From Oscillospiraceae bacterium (GTDB taxonomy: Bacteria; Bacillota; Clostridia; Oscillospirales; Oscillospiraceae), in the NCBI GenBank assembly GCA_022800525.1, contig JAAWQM010000014.1, positions 1-53,102 of the forward strand: a stretch of 53,102 nt of DNA, written 5' to 3'. This document shows, piece by piece, positions 25,249 to 33,168 of the stretch. Numbering within the stretch: the stretch's first letter is position 1; every line of letters begins with the position of its first letter. The notes under the pieces are model-generated. The model did not search any database. It worked only from the letters and a program-made list of their open reading frames with translations, and was not told where the DNA came from. The translations under genes were made by a program, and so were the position numbers.

Positions 25249-25437
25249 TCAGACAGCTCTGGTGACTTTACCGGAACGCAGACACCGGGTACAAACATAG
25301 ACATGGCGGGGCGTACCATCGACGATCGCCTTGACACGCTTGACATTGGGTTTCCACGTGCGGTTAGACCGCCTGTGGGAGTGGGAGACCTTGATCCCAA
25401 AGGTCACGCCCTTGTCACAGAATTGACACTTTGCCAT
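25249..25437 (-). CDS. rpmB: 50S ribosomal protein L28
   Basis: A 62-residue L28. It has the family's KVSHSHRRSNRTWKPNVK block, two zinc-type CxxC pairs (CQFC near 4-7 and CTRC near 49-52) and ends in SGKVTRAV. AGGAGGTG places the start at MAKCQFC; the longer frame upstream lacks support. It is transcribed from its own promoter at 25495-25523. Confidence 0.96.
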   Translation of the reverse strand: MAKCQFCDKGVTFGIKVSHSHRRSNRTWKPNVKRVKAIVDGTPRHVYVCTRCLRSGKVTRAV

Positions 25438-25494
25438 CCGTTGCACCTCCTTGCTGTTCAAAAATCTTGGGTGGTATGAAATGCACCGGTTCAT

Positions 25495-25523
25495 ATGATA
25501 GCAGAGTTTGACACAAAATGCAA
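25495..25523 (-). promoter_or_regulatory. Promoter of rpmB
   Basis: On the minus strand TTGCAT (25523-25518) and TATCAT (25500-25495) with a 17-nt spacer. Confidence 0.7.
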
Positions 25524-25560
25524 GTATAAATTTTGATTTTCCGAAAACTTTTTCATCTAC

Positions 25561-25589
25561 TTGTCAAGCCGCCCCATTTATACTATAAT
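25561..25589 (+). promoter_or_regulatory. Promoter of the hprK operon
   Basis: TTGTCA (25561-25566), a 17-nt spacer and TATAAT (25584-25589), about 65 nt before hprK and divergent from rpmB. Confidence 0.85.
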
Positions 25590-25653
25590 TAGCTTATCAT
25601 ACCAATCGAAACACCGGGGCGAACCGTCCCCGTGGGAAACGGAGGAGATCGAC

Positions 25654-26598
25654 ATGATCCAACAGGATGAGATGAAGGGCGGCGTCAAGCTCTCCGAGCT
25701 GGTGGAGCACCTGGAGCTGGCGGTGGTGAACCGGGGGGCCGACTATGACACGGCCCTGGTGGGCATCAAGGATGTCAACCGGCCGGGCCTGCAGCTGGTG
25801 GGCTTTTTTGACTATTTTGATTCCCGGCGCCTGCAGGTCATCGGCATGGCGGAGACGAAGATGCTGGAGAGCGTGGACTCGGAGCGGCGGGCGAAGAGCT
25901 TTTCCAGGCTCTTTGAGTACGATATTCCGGCGCTTGTGGTTTCCCGGGACCTGGATATATACCCGGAGTGCCTGTCAATGGCTCGGAGGCATCAGCGCAC
26001 CCTGCTGCATACGGCGGACACTACGGTGGCGTTTACCACCAAGGTCATCGAATACCTGACCCACACGCTGGCTCCCACAATTACCCGGCATGGCGGCCTG
26101 CTGGACATCTACGGCGAGGGCGTCCTGATTACCGGCGACAGCGGCGTGGGCAAGAGCGAGACGGCTATTGAGCTCATCAAGCGCGGACACCGGCTGGTGG
26201 CGGACGATGCGGTGGACATCCGCCGGGTGGCGGACCAGCTCTACGGCAGAGCGCCTGAGCTGATCCGGCACTATATTGAGCTGCGGGGCATCGGCGTGGT
26301 GGATGTGCAGCAACTTCTGGGCATGAGCGCGGTCAAGCCGGAAGCTCAGGTGGATCTGGTGGTGCATCTGGAGCGCTGGCGGGAGGATAAGTTCTATGAC
26401 CGCTTTGGTTTGGATGAGGAGAAGGTGGATATTCTTGGGATTGAGATACCTATTGTGACCATCCCGGTCCAGCCGGGGCGGAATCTGGCCACCATCGTGG
26501 AGGTGGCGGCCATGAACAACCGCCACAAGAAGTACGGCTTCAACGCCGCGCAGCAGCTGGCGGATGAGCTGGAGCGCATTGCCCAGGGAGATAATTGA
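25654..26598 (+). CDS. hprK: HPr kinase/phosphorylase
   Basis: Phosphorylates HPr on Ser46 and so controls catabolite repression in Firmicutes. The 314-residue protein has an N-terminal regulatory domain and a C-terminal kinase domain with the P-loop GDSGVGKSE at 161-169 and the HprK signature ELRGIGVVDVQQLLG near 211-225. GGAGGAGATC precedes ATG 25654, giving the usual family length. No ptsH is adjacent. A small metalloprotein-like gene follows after 16 nt. Confidence 0.95.
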   Translation: MIQQDEMKGGVKLSELVEHLELAVVNRGADYDTALVGIKDVNRPGLQLVGFFDYFDSRRLQVIGMAETKMLESVDSERRAKSFSRLFEYDIPALVVSRDLDIYPECLSMARRHQRTLLHTADTTVAFTTKVIEYLTHTLAPTITRHGGLLDIYGEGVLITGDSGVGKSETAIELIKRGHRLVADDAVDIRRVADQLYGRAPELIRHYIELRGIGVVDVQQLLGMSAVKPEAQVDLVVHLERWREDKFYDRFGLDEEKVDILGIEIPIVTIPVQPGRNLATIVEVAAMNNRHKKYGFNAAQQLADELERIAQGDN

Positions 26599-26614
26599 GG
26601 ACATGGGGGAGAGT

Positions 26615-27079
26615 ATGACGGATAGAGATAAGTGCCAACAGCTGTTGGAAAAATATTGCAGGAAGCTTCGCGTCGTGCCCGGCTGGGACGTTCAGCTGCG
26701 GTTTGTGGAGGACCCGGAGTGGCGCAAGACCGGCGATATCAAGATCGACTGCACGGACCGGAAGGCGATTCTGCTGCTGAACGCCGCAAATCCCAAGCAG
26801 GAGAATCTGGAGGAGGTCATCGTACACGAGCTGATGCATCTGAAAATGTATCCGCTGGATCAGGTGACGGAATCGCTGATTACCAGCCATTTTGAGGAGG
26901 GCACACCGGCCAGGGATTTTGCTTACACCGAGTTTTTTACTGCGCTGGAAATAACGGTGGAGGAGCTGGCAAAATGTTTCCTGCTGGAGTTCGGGGAGGA
27001 CAAAGGATTTTCTTACGGCAGATGTGACCGGGAGAAGTCCTTCCATGAGCTGTATGAGGGCTTGAACAACCTGGACTGA
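26615..27079 (+). CDS. Small putative zincin-type metallopeptidase
   Basis: A 154-residue protein with the zinc-protease motif VIVHELMHLKM (near 69-79) after a mixed alpha/beta start (CRKLRVVPGWDVQLRFVEDP) that resembles SprT/IrrE-type zincins. The third zinc ligand is not evident to me, so activity is uncertain. I chose the ATG at 26615 because GGGGGAGAG precedes it. It sits between hprK and a glucokinase, probably as part of the hprK transcript. Confidence 0.7.
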   Translation: MTDRDKCQQLLEKYCRKLRVVPGWDVQLRFVEDPEWRKTGDIKIDCTDRKAILLLNAANPKQENLEEVIVHELMHLKMYPLDQVTESLITSHFEEGTPARDFAYTEFFTALEITVEELAKCFLLEFGEDKGFSYGRCDREKSFHELYEGLNNLD

Positions 27080-27125
27080 TTCCGTTCTCACAAAAAGAAC
27101 ACATTTTGGATGAGGAGACAATAGG

Positions 27126-28076
27126 ATGTATTATATCGGTATCGATATCGGCGGCACCAACCTGAAGGCGGGGCTGGTGGACGAGAATTATCACATCGCC
27201 GCTGCCAGGAAGCAGCCCCTGCAGTTTGCCTCCATGGAGCAGATGGGGGAGACCCTGGCGGACATGGCCATCGCCCTGGCGGAGGAGAACAATGTTCCCA
27301 AGGAGCGGATTGCCTCTGTGGGCATGGGATTCCCTGGTCCGGTGGACGACAAGCGGGGCGTGGTCATCAGGACAGTGAACATTCCCATCAAGTTCATGCC
27401 GGTGGCGGAGATGTTCCACCGCCGCTGGGCGGATGTGCCCGTCCATTTGGGAAACGACGCGGACTGCGCCGCATTGGGGGAGTACTACCACTATGAGGAC
27501 AAGGACATTGAGAGCCTGATTCTGGTGACGCTGGGTACCGGCATCGGCACCGGCATCATCCTTAATGGCAGGATTCATACAGGCATCAACGGCTGTGCCG
27601 GAGAGGGCGGACACATTGTGCTGGTCCACGGCGGCGAGCAGTGTACCTGCGGCCGGAAGGGATGCTGGGAGCGCTACGCCTCCGCGAATGCGCTCATCCG
27701 CCAGACCGTGGCCGCCATGGACCGGGATAAGGGGTCCATCATGTGGGACATGGTAGGCGGCGACCTGAGCCGGGTGGATGGCCGGACCGCCTTTGAGGCG
27801 AAGCATCAGGGGGATTCCGCGGCGCAGGCGGTGATTGAGCAGTACCTGAGATATCTGGCCGATGGGCTGGCGAACTATGTGAACATCTTCCAGCCGGAAG
27901 TCATCGCCCTGGGCGGCGGCGTCAGTCAGGCCCAGGACGAGGACCTGCTGCTTCCGCTGCAAAGCATGGTGCTGGAGCAGTGCTTCGGCCGGGAGGCCGA
28001 CCGCCATACCCGCATCGTCAGGGCGAAGCTGGGCAACGATGCCGGGATTATTGGAGCGGCGCTGCTGGGGCTGTGA
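27126..28076 (+). CDS. ROK-family glucokinase
   Basis: Phosphorylates glucose with ATP (inferred from the ROK family). The 316-residue protein has the N-terminal phosphate-binding motif YYIGIDIGGTNLKAGLVD, a LGNDADCAALGEY sugar-binding segment with the catalytic Asp, LVTLGTGIGTGI, and the ROK zinc motif CTCGRKGCWERYAS. GAGGAGACAATAGG precedes the ATG. Placement after hprK fits carbon metabolism control. Other sugars, such as N-acetyl-mannosamine, cannot be excluded. Confidence 0.9.
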   Translation: MYYIGIDIGGTNLKAGLVDENYHIAAARKQPLQFASMEQMGETLADMAIALAEENNVPKERIASVGMGFPGPVDDKRGVVIRTVNIPIKFMPVAEMFHRRWADVPVHLGNDADCAALGEYYHYEDKDIESLILVTLGTGIGTGIILNGRIHTGINGCAGEGGHIVLVHGGEQCTCGRKGCWERYASANALIRQTVAAMDRDKGSIMWDMVGGDLSRVDGRTAFEAKHQGDSAAQAVIEQYLRYLADGLANYVNIFQPEVIALGGGVSQAQDEDLLLPLQSMVLEQCFGREADRHTRIVRAKLGNDAGIIGAALLGL

Positions 28077-28080
28077 GGCA

Positions 28081-28160
28081 GTGATACTTTTCTTTATGGA
28101 TAAAGAAAAGTATCAAAAGAAACACTTTTTGCGCAAAACTTCGTTTTGCTTGATGCTTTA
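28081..28160 (-). repeat. Chained-hairpin element, copy C
   Basis: On the minus strand: the stem GCAAAAC/GTTTTGC (28133-28149), a T-rich linker, then a perfect 14-bp stem GATACTTTTCTTTA/TAAAGAAAAGTATC with loop TCCA (28083-28114). Same order of parts as the other copies but AT-rich. It fills the gap between the glucokinase and murB. Confidence 0.6.
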
Positions 28161-28180
28161 TGATTGAAGGAGTTTTTTCT

Positions 28181-29092
28181 ATGCCTTGGTTTGACCGCTT
28201 TGACGCTGTTATTGAGCAGGAGTTTCCGGATATGGAAGTTCTGAAGGAGGAACCCATGGCGAAGCACACCACCTTCCGTCTGGGAGGTCCGGTCCGCCGG
28301 ATGGCCCGCCCGGACTCGGCGCGGGCGTGCGCCGCGCTGCTGGAGCTGGCGGAGGCGCAGGGTTGGCCGGTATTGCTGCTGGGCAACGGGTCCAACCTCC
28401 TGGCGGCGGATGAAGGGATTGACCTTCTGGCGGTCCATACCGGACGGATGGACTGGGTGGAGCGCACCGGTGAAAGGACCATTCGCGCTGGGGCGGGGCT
28501 GACTTTGGCGAGGTTGGCGTCCTTTGCCATGCGGGAGGGCCTGGGCGGTCTGGCGTTCGCCCACGGCATCCCGGGGACCTTGGGCGGGGCGGTATGCATG
28601 AACGCGGGGGCGTATGGCGGTGAGATGAAGCAGGCGCTTTCTGCTGTGACGGCCTGGTTTCCGGGGGAGGGCGTCAGACGGGTGGCTGTGGAGGAGCTGG
28701 ACCTGGGCTACCGCCGCAGCCTGTTCAGCGGGAAGCGGGGCGCGGTGTTGGAGGCGGAGCTGCTGCTGGAGCCGGAGGCCCCGGAGGTCATCCGGGCGGT
28801 GATGGACGATCTCAGCCGCCGCCGCCGGGAGAAGCAGCCGCTGGAATATCCCAGCGCCGGGAGCACCTTCAAGCGGCCCGAGGGCTATTTTGCCGGGGGA
28901 TTGATCGAGCAGTGCGGATTGAAGGGCTTCCGCGTGGGCGGAGCCCAGGTATCGGAGAAGCACGCCGGTTTCATCATCAACGCTGGGGGAGCCTCCTGCG
29001 CTGATGTACTGGCGTTGATTGGCGAGGTCCGGCGGGTTGTCCGGGAGCGGACCGGCGTGGAGCTGGAGCCAGAGGTCAGGATGGTTCCGTGA
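28181..29092 (+). CDS. murB: UDP-N-acetylenolpyruvoylglucosamine reductase
   Basis: FAD enzyme that makes UDP-MurNAc in peptidoglycan synthesis. The 303-residue protein has the FAD-binding LLLGNGSNLLAADEGID block, GLAFAHGIPGTLGGAVCMNAGAYGGEM and the C-terminal SAGSTFKRPEGYFAGGLIEQCGLKG with the catalytic Ser in the S(A)GSTF motif. AAGGAG precedes ATG 28181. It is followed by rapZ after 19 nt, tying cell-wall synthesis to the RapZ-YvcK-WhiA block. Confidence 0.96.
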   Translation: MPWFDRFDAVIEQEFPDMEVLKEEPMAKHTTFRLGGPVRRMARPDSARACAALLELAEAQGWPVLLLGNGSNLLAADEGIDLLAVHTGRMDWVERTGERTIRAGAGLTLARLASFAMREGLGGLAFAHGIPGTLGGAVCMNAGAYGGEMKQALSAVTAWFPGEGVRRVAVEELDLGYRRSLFSGKRGAVLEAELLLEPEAPEVIRAVMDDLSRRRREKQPLEYPSAGSTFKRPEGYFAGGLIEQCGLKGFRVGGAQVSEKHAGFIINAGGASCADVLALIGEVRRVVRERTGVELEPEVRMVP

Positions 29093-29111
29093 GGGACGGG
29101 GGAGAGAGAAA

Positions 29112-29972
29112 ATGAAGATTCTGATTATTTCCGGACTGTCCGGCGGGGGAAAAAGTAAAGCGGCCTCCTTTCTGGAGGACGCTGGCTTCTATATCGTGGA
29201 CAACATGCCTGCGGGCATGATCCTGAAATTCGCGGAGTTCTGCGCCGGGGGCAGCGGGCGGTACAGCCGGGTGGCTCTTGTTTATGACGTGCGTACGGCG
29301 GACAGCTTCGACGAGTTCCTGGAGGTGCTGGAAATTCTGCGGCAGCGGGAGTACGACTGCAAACTGCTGTATCTGGAGGCCGGTGTGGGGGCTATTATCA
29401 AGCGGTATAAGGAGACCCGCCGCATCCATCCCTTGCAGGATAAGGCGGCATCTCTGGAGGAGGCCGTGGACCAGGAGATCGCGCTCATGGCCCCGGTCCG
29501 GGCCCAGGCGGATATTGTGATCGATTCCACCAACTACTCCACCGCGCGGCTGCGGGGGGAGCTGCTGCGGCTGTTCGGCGGGAGCCGCCAGGCGGGGGAG
29601 CTGCTGGTGAGTCTGGTGTCCTTCGGGTTCAAGCACGGGCTGCCGCTGGAGGCGGATCTGGTGTTCGATGTGCGGTTCATGCCAAACCCCTTCTATATTG
29701 ACGCGTTGCGGCCCAAGACCGGGCTGGACCAGGAGGTGCGGGACTATGTGCTGTCCTTCCGGGAGACGGAGCAGTTTCTGGAGAAGCTGCGGGAGCTGCT
29801 GCGGTTCGTGCTGCCGCTGTACCGGGAGGAGGGGAAGACAGTGCTGGTGGTGGCCATCGGCTGCACTGGCGGCCACCACCGTTCTGTGGCGGTGACCCAC
29901 GCACTGGCGGAGTATATCAATTCCCTGGGGTATCAGGTAACGGAAAATCACCGGGATATGACGCGGTCATAA
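29112..29972 (+). CDS. rapZ: RapZ/YvcJ nucleotide-binding protein
   Basis: A 286-residue P-loop protein of the RapZ/YvcJ family. In Proteobacteria it guides GlmZ/GlmY sRNA decay, while the Firmicutes role is less defined. Walker A is ISGLSGGGKSKAA, followed by the signature DNMP, DVRT and, near the end, VVAIGCTGGHHRSV. GGGGGAGAG precedes the ATG at 29112. It normally heads yvcJ-yvcK-whiA; here a restriction-modification pair separates it from yvcK. Confidence 0.94.
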   Translation: MKILIISGLSGGGKSKAASFLEDAGFYIVDNMPAGMILKFAEFCAGGSGRYSRVALVYDVRTADSFDEFLEVLEILRQREYDCKLLYLEAGVGAIIKRYKETRRIHPLQDKAASLEEAVDQEIALMAPVRAQADIVIDSTNYSTARLRGELLRLFGGSRQAGELLVSLVSFGFKHGLPLEADLVFDVRFMPNPFYIDALRPKTGLDQEVRDYVLSFRETEQFLEKLRELLRFVLPLYREEGKTVLVVAIGCTGGHHRSVAVTHALAEYINSLGYQVTENHRDMTRS

Positions 29973-30000
29973 AATCAGGACGGTTCAAGGGGATAGGAAA

Positions 30001-30678
30001 GTGAACGATACGGGCAGATATATACGGAATCATTTGTTCAATAAATTTGAGTTTCAAAATTATGGTCACGCTCTGGAAATATTGTACGGCGCATTTCCGG
30101 AGGAGTGGAATGAAATACAGGACTGCTTGGAGAGCATCTCTATTTCTATTGAGGATTTAAAGGCCGCAGGGGGAAATGAGACAGCAATTCCGAAAAAATT
30201 CGATGATGCTTTATACCCTTTGGGGTGGCGTGAAATTAGGATTACGGGGGATTTGCTTGTAAAAATGTATCCCAGGCGGACAAACCAGAGAGGGCGCTTT
30301 GCGGATGAGCCGTACGATGAAAAAATAATCACGGGGTACATTGATGGTCACAATATCGATTTCTTAAAAGGAAAAGTTGCTTTTGATCTGGAGTGGAACA
30401 GTAAAGATCAGACGTTTGATCGTGACCTGCTGGCAATGCGGACGTATTTTGACTGTGGCCTCATTGAAGCTGGAGTTATTGTGACCAGGTCAAGAGAGCT
30501 GAACGACATTTTTCGGGAAGTGCAGGATCAGAACGGAAAGCTGCTGATGGCAAAATATGGAGCCAGCACAACTTGGATGGGAAAGCTGGAGTACAGGCTG
30601 AAATCCCGCAGAAATGGAGGGTGCCCAATCCTGGCTGTCGGTATAAAAAAGTCTTGTGTAGAGGGGTATGGATTGTGA
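30001..30678 (+). CDS. Type II restriction endonuclease, BglII/BstYI-like
   Basis: A 225-residue protein whose core has D120 in the HNID segment and the stretch DLEWNSKDQTFDRDL (E131, N133), matching the PD-(D/E)xK-type active site arrangement of BglII-like enzymes, which cut sites containing GATC. It starts at GTG 30001 after AAGGGGATAGGAAA. The gene is much more AT-rich than rapZ and yvcK around it, and its stop overlaps the start of the methyltransferase gene (GTGA). The pair is a complete type II system by appearance. Recognition of a GATC-containing site is inferred from family only. Confidence 0.82.
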   Translation: MNDTGRYIRNHLFNKFEFQNYGHALEILYGAFPEEWNEIQDCLESISISIEDLKAAGGNETAIPKKFDDALYPLGWREIRITGDLLVKMYPRRTNQRGRFADEPYDEKIITGYIDGHNIDFLKGKVAFDLEWNSKDQTFDRDLLAMRTYFDCGLIEAGVIVTRSRELNDIFREVQDQNGKLLMAKYGASTTWMGKLEYRLKSRRNGGCPILAVGIKKSCVEGYGL

Positions 30679-31316
30679 CAAAGACAGAATTGGAAAGGAC
30701 GATTGGGGATTTCAGACAATATACAGCTGGACAGAAATATAAAACGATTTATGCGGATCCTCCTTGGCAGTTTCAGAACCGAACAGGCAAAGTAGCTCCT
30801 GAGCACAAGCGGTTGTCCAGATACCGCACAATGCAGCTGGATGAGATCAAGGCATTGCCGGTTTCAGAGGTTGCAGATGAAAAGTGCCACCTGTATTTGT
30901 GGGTTCCCAATGCCCTGCTGCCGGAAGGGCTGGAGGTAATGAAAGCATGGGGATTTGAATATAAGACCAATATCATCTGGGAAAAAGTCAGAAAGGATGG
31001 TATGCCGGATGGTAGAGGCGTTGGATTTTATTTCCGAAATGTAACAGAAATGCTTTTGTTTGGAATAAGAGGGGATAAAAACAGGACTTTGGCTGCGGGC
31101 AGGTCGCAGGTCAATCTTATCCGGGCAATAAAGCGTGAACATTCAAGAAAGCCGGATGAATTCTGCTCATTGATTGAGAGCTGCTCGTCTGCGCCTTTTT
31201 TAGAGATTTTTGCAAGAGGGAACCGGGATGGTTGGGATATGTGGGGCGATCAGGCAACTGCGGATTATGAACCGACGTGGAGCACATATTCCAATCATAC
31301 GACCGCTGACAGATAG
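30675..31316 (+). CDS. MT-A70 family DNA adenine methyltransferase
   Basis: A 213-residue N6-adenine methyltransferase. The catalytic motif is DPPW at 28-31 in KTIYADPPWQF; later come LYLWVPNALLPEGLEVMKAWGF and the SAM-binding region near FLEIFARGNRDGW. It starts at GTG 30675 inside the GTGA overlap with the endonuclease gene and ends 7 nt before yvcK. It should protect host DNA from the cognate nuclease. MT-A70 enzymes accompany several type II nucleases; the modification is inferred to be m6A. Confidence 0.88.
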   Translation: MTKTELERTIGDFRQYTAGQKYKTIYADPPWQFQNRTGKVAPEHKRLSRYRTMQLDEIKALPVSEVADEKCHLYLWVPNALLPEGLEVMKAWGFEYKTNIIWEKVRKDGMPDGRGVGFYFRNVTEMLLFGIRGDKNRTLAAGRSQVNLIRAIKREHSRKPDEFCSLIESCSSAPFLEIFARGNRDGWDMWGDQATADYEPTWSTYSNHTTADR

Positions 31317-31323
31317 GATTACT

Positions 31324-32361
31324 ATGAGTGAAACGACATTATATCGCGGTCCCAGCGGGAAGGGGCCGAAAATTGCGGCCATCGGCGGCGGAACTGGGCT
31401 GTCCACTATGCTGCGGGGCCTGAAACGACACACCAACAACCTGACCGCCATCGTCACGGTGGCGGACGACGGGGGCGGCTCCGGCGTGCTGCGGCAGGAG
31501 TTGGGGATGCTGCCGCCGGGGGACGTGCGCAACTGTCTGGAGGCGCTGGCGAATGTGGAGCCCTTGATGGGCGAGCTGCTGCACTACCGGTTCACCGAGG
31601 GTTCGCTGCGGGGACAGAGCTTCGGCAACCTGTTTCTGGCGGCCCTCAACGGCATCTCCGGCGGAAACTTCAATGAGGCGGTCAGCCGCATGAGTCAGGT
31701 TCTGGCCATCACAGGCCGGGTAATCCCGGTGACCAACGCCAACGTACAGCTGGAGGCCGAGCTGGAGAACGGAGCGCGGGTGCTGGGGGAGTCCAAGATT
31801 TTCTACTGCAAGAAGCGGGAGGACTGCCGGGTCCGGCGGGTGCGGCTGCTGCCGGAGTGTCCGCCAGCCGTGGAGTCGGCCCTGGAGGCCATCCGCGAGG
31901 CGGACATGATCCTGCTGGGGCCGGGGAGCCTGTATACCAGCATCATTCCCAATTTGCTGGTGGAGGGCGTGGCGGAGACCATCGCGGAGTCGTCCGCTTT
32001 GAAAATTTACATCGGCAATGTCATGACCCAGGAGGGGGAGACGGAGGGATACACCAATTCGGACCACATCCGGGCTGTCTTCGAGCATTCCCTGCCGGGG
32101 CTGTTCCATTTGTGTCTGGTGAACTCCGCCACCATTCCGGCGGACATTACCGCCCGCTACGCCCAGGAGGGCGCGGAGCCGCTGCGGTTTGATAAGAACG
32201 CCTGCGCGGAGCTGGGGGTCGAGCTGGTCAGCCGCCCGGTGTCCATGGTGCGGGACGGGTATGTGCGCCATGACCCCGAGCTGCTGGCCGCCGCGCTGCT
32301 GGAGCTGCACGCCCAGAGGAGCGTCCGCATCGCCGGACTGGGGCGGTACCGGACGGAGTGA
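31324..32361 (+). CDS. YvcK/CofD-like gluconeogenesis factor
   Basis: A 345-residue protein of the YvcK family, needed in Bacillus for growth on gluconeogenic carbon and for correct cell shape, and thought to bind UDP-sugars. The glycine-rich start IAAIGGGTGLSTMLRGLKRHTNNLTAIVTVADDGGGSG is diagnostic, as are PGDVRNCLEAL and LGPGSLYTSIIPNLLV. The start ATG 31324 lies 7 nt after the methyltransferase stop, so it may be read from the same transcript. In related bacteria it directly follows rapZ. Confidence 0.95.
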   Translation: MSETTLYRGPSGKGPKIAAIGGGTGLSTMLRGLKRHTNNLTAIVTVADDGGGSGVLRQELGMLPPGDVRNCLEALANVEPLMGELLHYRFTEGSLRGQSFGNLFLAALNGISGGNFNEAVSRMSQVLAITGRVIPVTNANVQLEAELENGARVLGESKIFYCKKREDCRVRRVRLLPECPPAVESALEAIREADMILLGPGSLYTSIIPNLLVEGVAETIAESSALKIYIGNVMTQEGETEGYTNSDHIRAVFEHSLPGLFHLCLVNSATIPADITARYAQEGAEPLRFDKNACAELGVELVSRPVSMVRDGYVRHDPELLAAALLELHAQRSVRIAGLGRYRTE

Positions 32362-32473
32362 GCGGGGCAGACCGCAGGTCTGCCGGGACCGGTCATTGGG
32401 CCGCAGGCACAATGACGGTCCCCATCCCTGTTGATTCGTGTTGCCGCTGCCGCGGTTCTGCCCTTTGGTTTGC

Positions 32474-32492
32474 GGGCGAGCAATGCTCGCCC
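32474..32492. repeat. Palindrome after yvcK
   Basis: GGGCGAGCAATGCTCGCCC followed by CCTACATGG. Related in form to the REP-like GGGCGGAT palindromes but with a different core. Confidence 0.6.
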
Positions 32493-32542
32493 CTACATGG
32501 ATTCTGCGATTTTGAGGATTGCGCCTCAGAAATGGATGGCCG

Positions 32543-32761
32543 TCAGTTTTGACAGGCGGTGCTGAGTCCCGCGCCGGTGCGTAGGCCCAGCAGGAAGGCG
32601 TTGACGGCGTAGAACTCCAGCAAGCGTTCAATGTCCCGGCGCTGTTCGGGCATCAGGTCTATGGCAAGCACGTCAAGAGGCTGCTCATATCCGGTGCGGT
32701 CCTGGTGTTCAATGTGGGGCTTGATGTAGTTGGCGTACAGCCAGCGAGTAAAGTCTGTCAT
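32543..32761 (-). CDS. Small helical partner protein with FLLGLRTGA motif (module 1)
   Basis: A 72-residue protein I cannot assign to a family. It contains PHIE near residue 14 and ends in a helix with LLEFYAVNAFLLGLRTGAGL. A clear relative is encoded at 51107-51331, also divergent from an XRE gene. AAAGGAA precedes the ATG at 32761. Its promoter (TTGACA-17-TACACT) has one of two identical operators as its spacer, so it is very likely repressed by the XRE protein encoded opposite. A toxin, anti-regulator or signalling peptide role is possible but not shown by the sequence. Confidence 0.75.
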   Translation of the reverse strand: MTDFTRWLYANYIKPHIEHQDRTGYEQPLDVLAIDLMPEQRRDIERLLEFYAVNAFLLGLRTGAGLSTACQN

Positions 32762-32788
32762 TTCAATTTGTTCCTTTCTTTTTAGATG

Positions 32789-32849
32789 TTGAAAACACGA
32801 ACTATAGGGTGTATACTGTAAGTGTAACACGAACTATAGGGTATGTCAA
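32789..32849. promoter_or_regulatory. Overlapping divergent promoters, each with a 16-bp operator as spacer
   Basis: ACACGAACTATAGGGT occurs exactly at 32795-32810 and 32827-32842, 32 bp apart. The rightward promoter for the XRE gene is TTGAAA (32789-32794) - 17 nt - TATACT (32812-32817), and its spacer is copy 1. The leftward promoter for the small gene is TTGACA (32849-32844) - 17 nt - TACACT (32826-32821), and its spacer is copy 2. The core CTATAG with flanking ACAC/GTGT makes each copy partly palindromic. Confidence 0.88.
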
Positions 32850-32858
32850 GGGGTAATT

Positions 32859-33077
32859 ATGGCGCTTAATGAACTTTTTAAGAAAAGACTGCGTGAACTT
32901 CGGAAAGAAACGAAGGAAACGCAGGTTCAGGTTGCACAGGCGATAGGAACAACTGGCCGGTATTATCAGAAGCTGGAAGCAGGAGAAAGCCTGCCAGGAT
33001 TGGAGTATTGCTGCGCTTTAGCTGACCATTTTGGCGTGACGATTGATTATTTGGCGGGCCGTACAGACGAGAGGTAA
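32859..33077 (+). CDS. Single-domain XRE regulator (module 1)
   Basis: A 72-residue Cro/C1-type HTH protein: FKKRLRELRKETKETQVQVAQAI, then TTGRYYQKLEAGESLPGLEYCCALADHFGVTIDYLAGRTDER. It consists of the HTH domain only. AAGGGGTAATT precedes the ATG, a leader shared with the XRE genes at 33169 and 50779. Overlapping divergent promoters with two operators indicate autoregulation and control of the divergent small gene. Confidence 0.92.
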   Translation: MALNELFKKRLRELRKETKETQVQVAQAIGTTGRYYQKLEAGESLPGLEYCCALADHFGVTIDYLAGRTDER

Positions 33078-33102
33078 AGCAGTATGTATTCGTTTGAAGT
33101 GG

Positions 33103-33153
33103 ACGTAGATTTCTGCGTCTTCTGCCTGTATACTAACACGTAGATTTCTACAT
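33103..33153 (+). promoter_or_regulatory. Promoter region with two operator copies for the solo XRE gene
   Basis: ACGTAGATTTCTGCGT (33103-33118) and ACGTAGATTTCTACAT (33138-33153) are near-identical dyads (ACGTAGA-TT-TCTACGT type), 35 bp apart, on either side of a TATACT -10 at 33129-33134. No good -35 is visible, so the promoter may be weak or the first dyad may replace it. Confidence 0.7.
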
Positions 33154-33168
33154 ATCAAGGGGTGCTTT

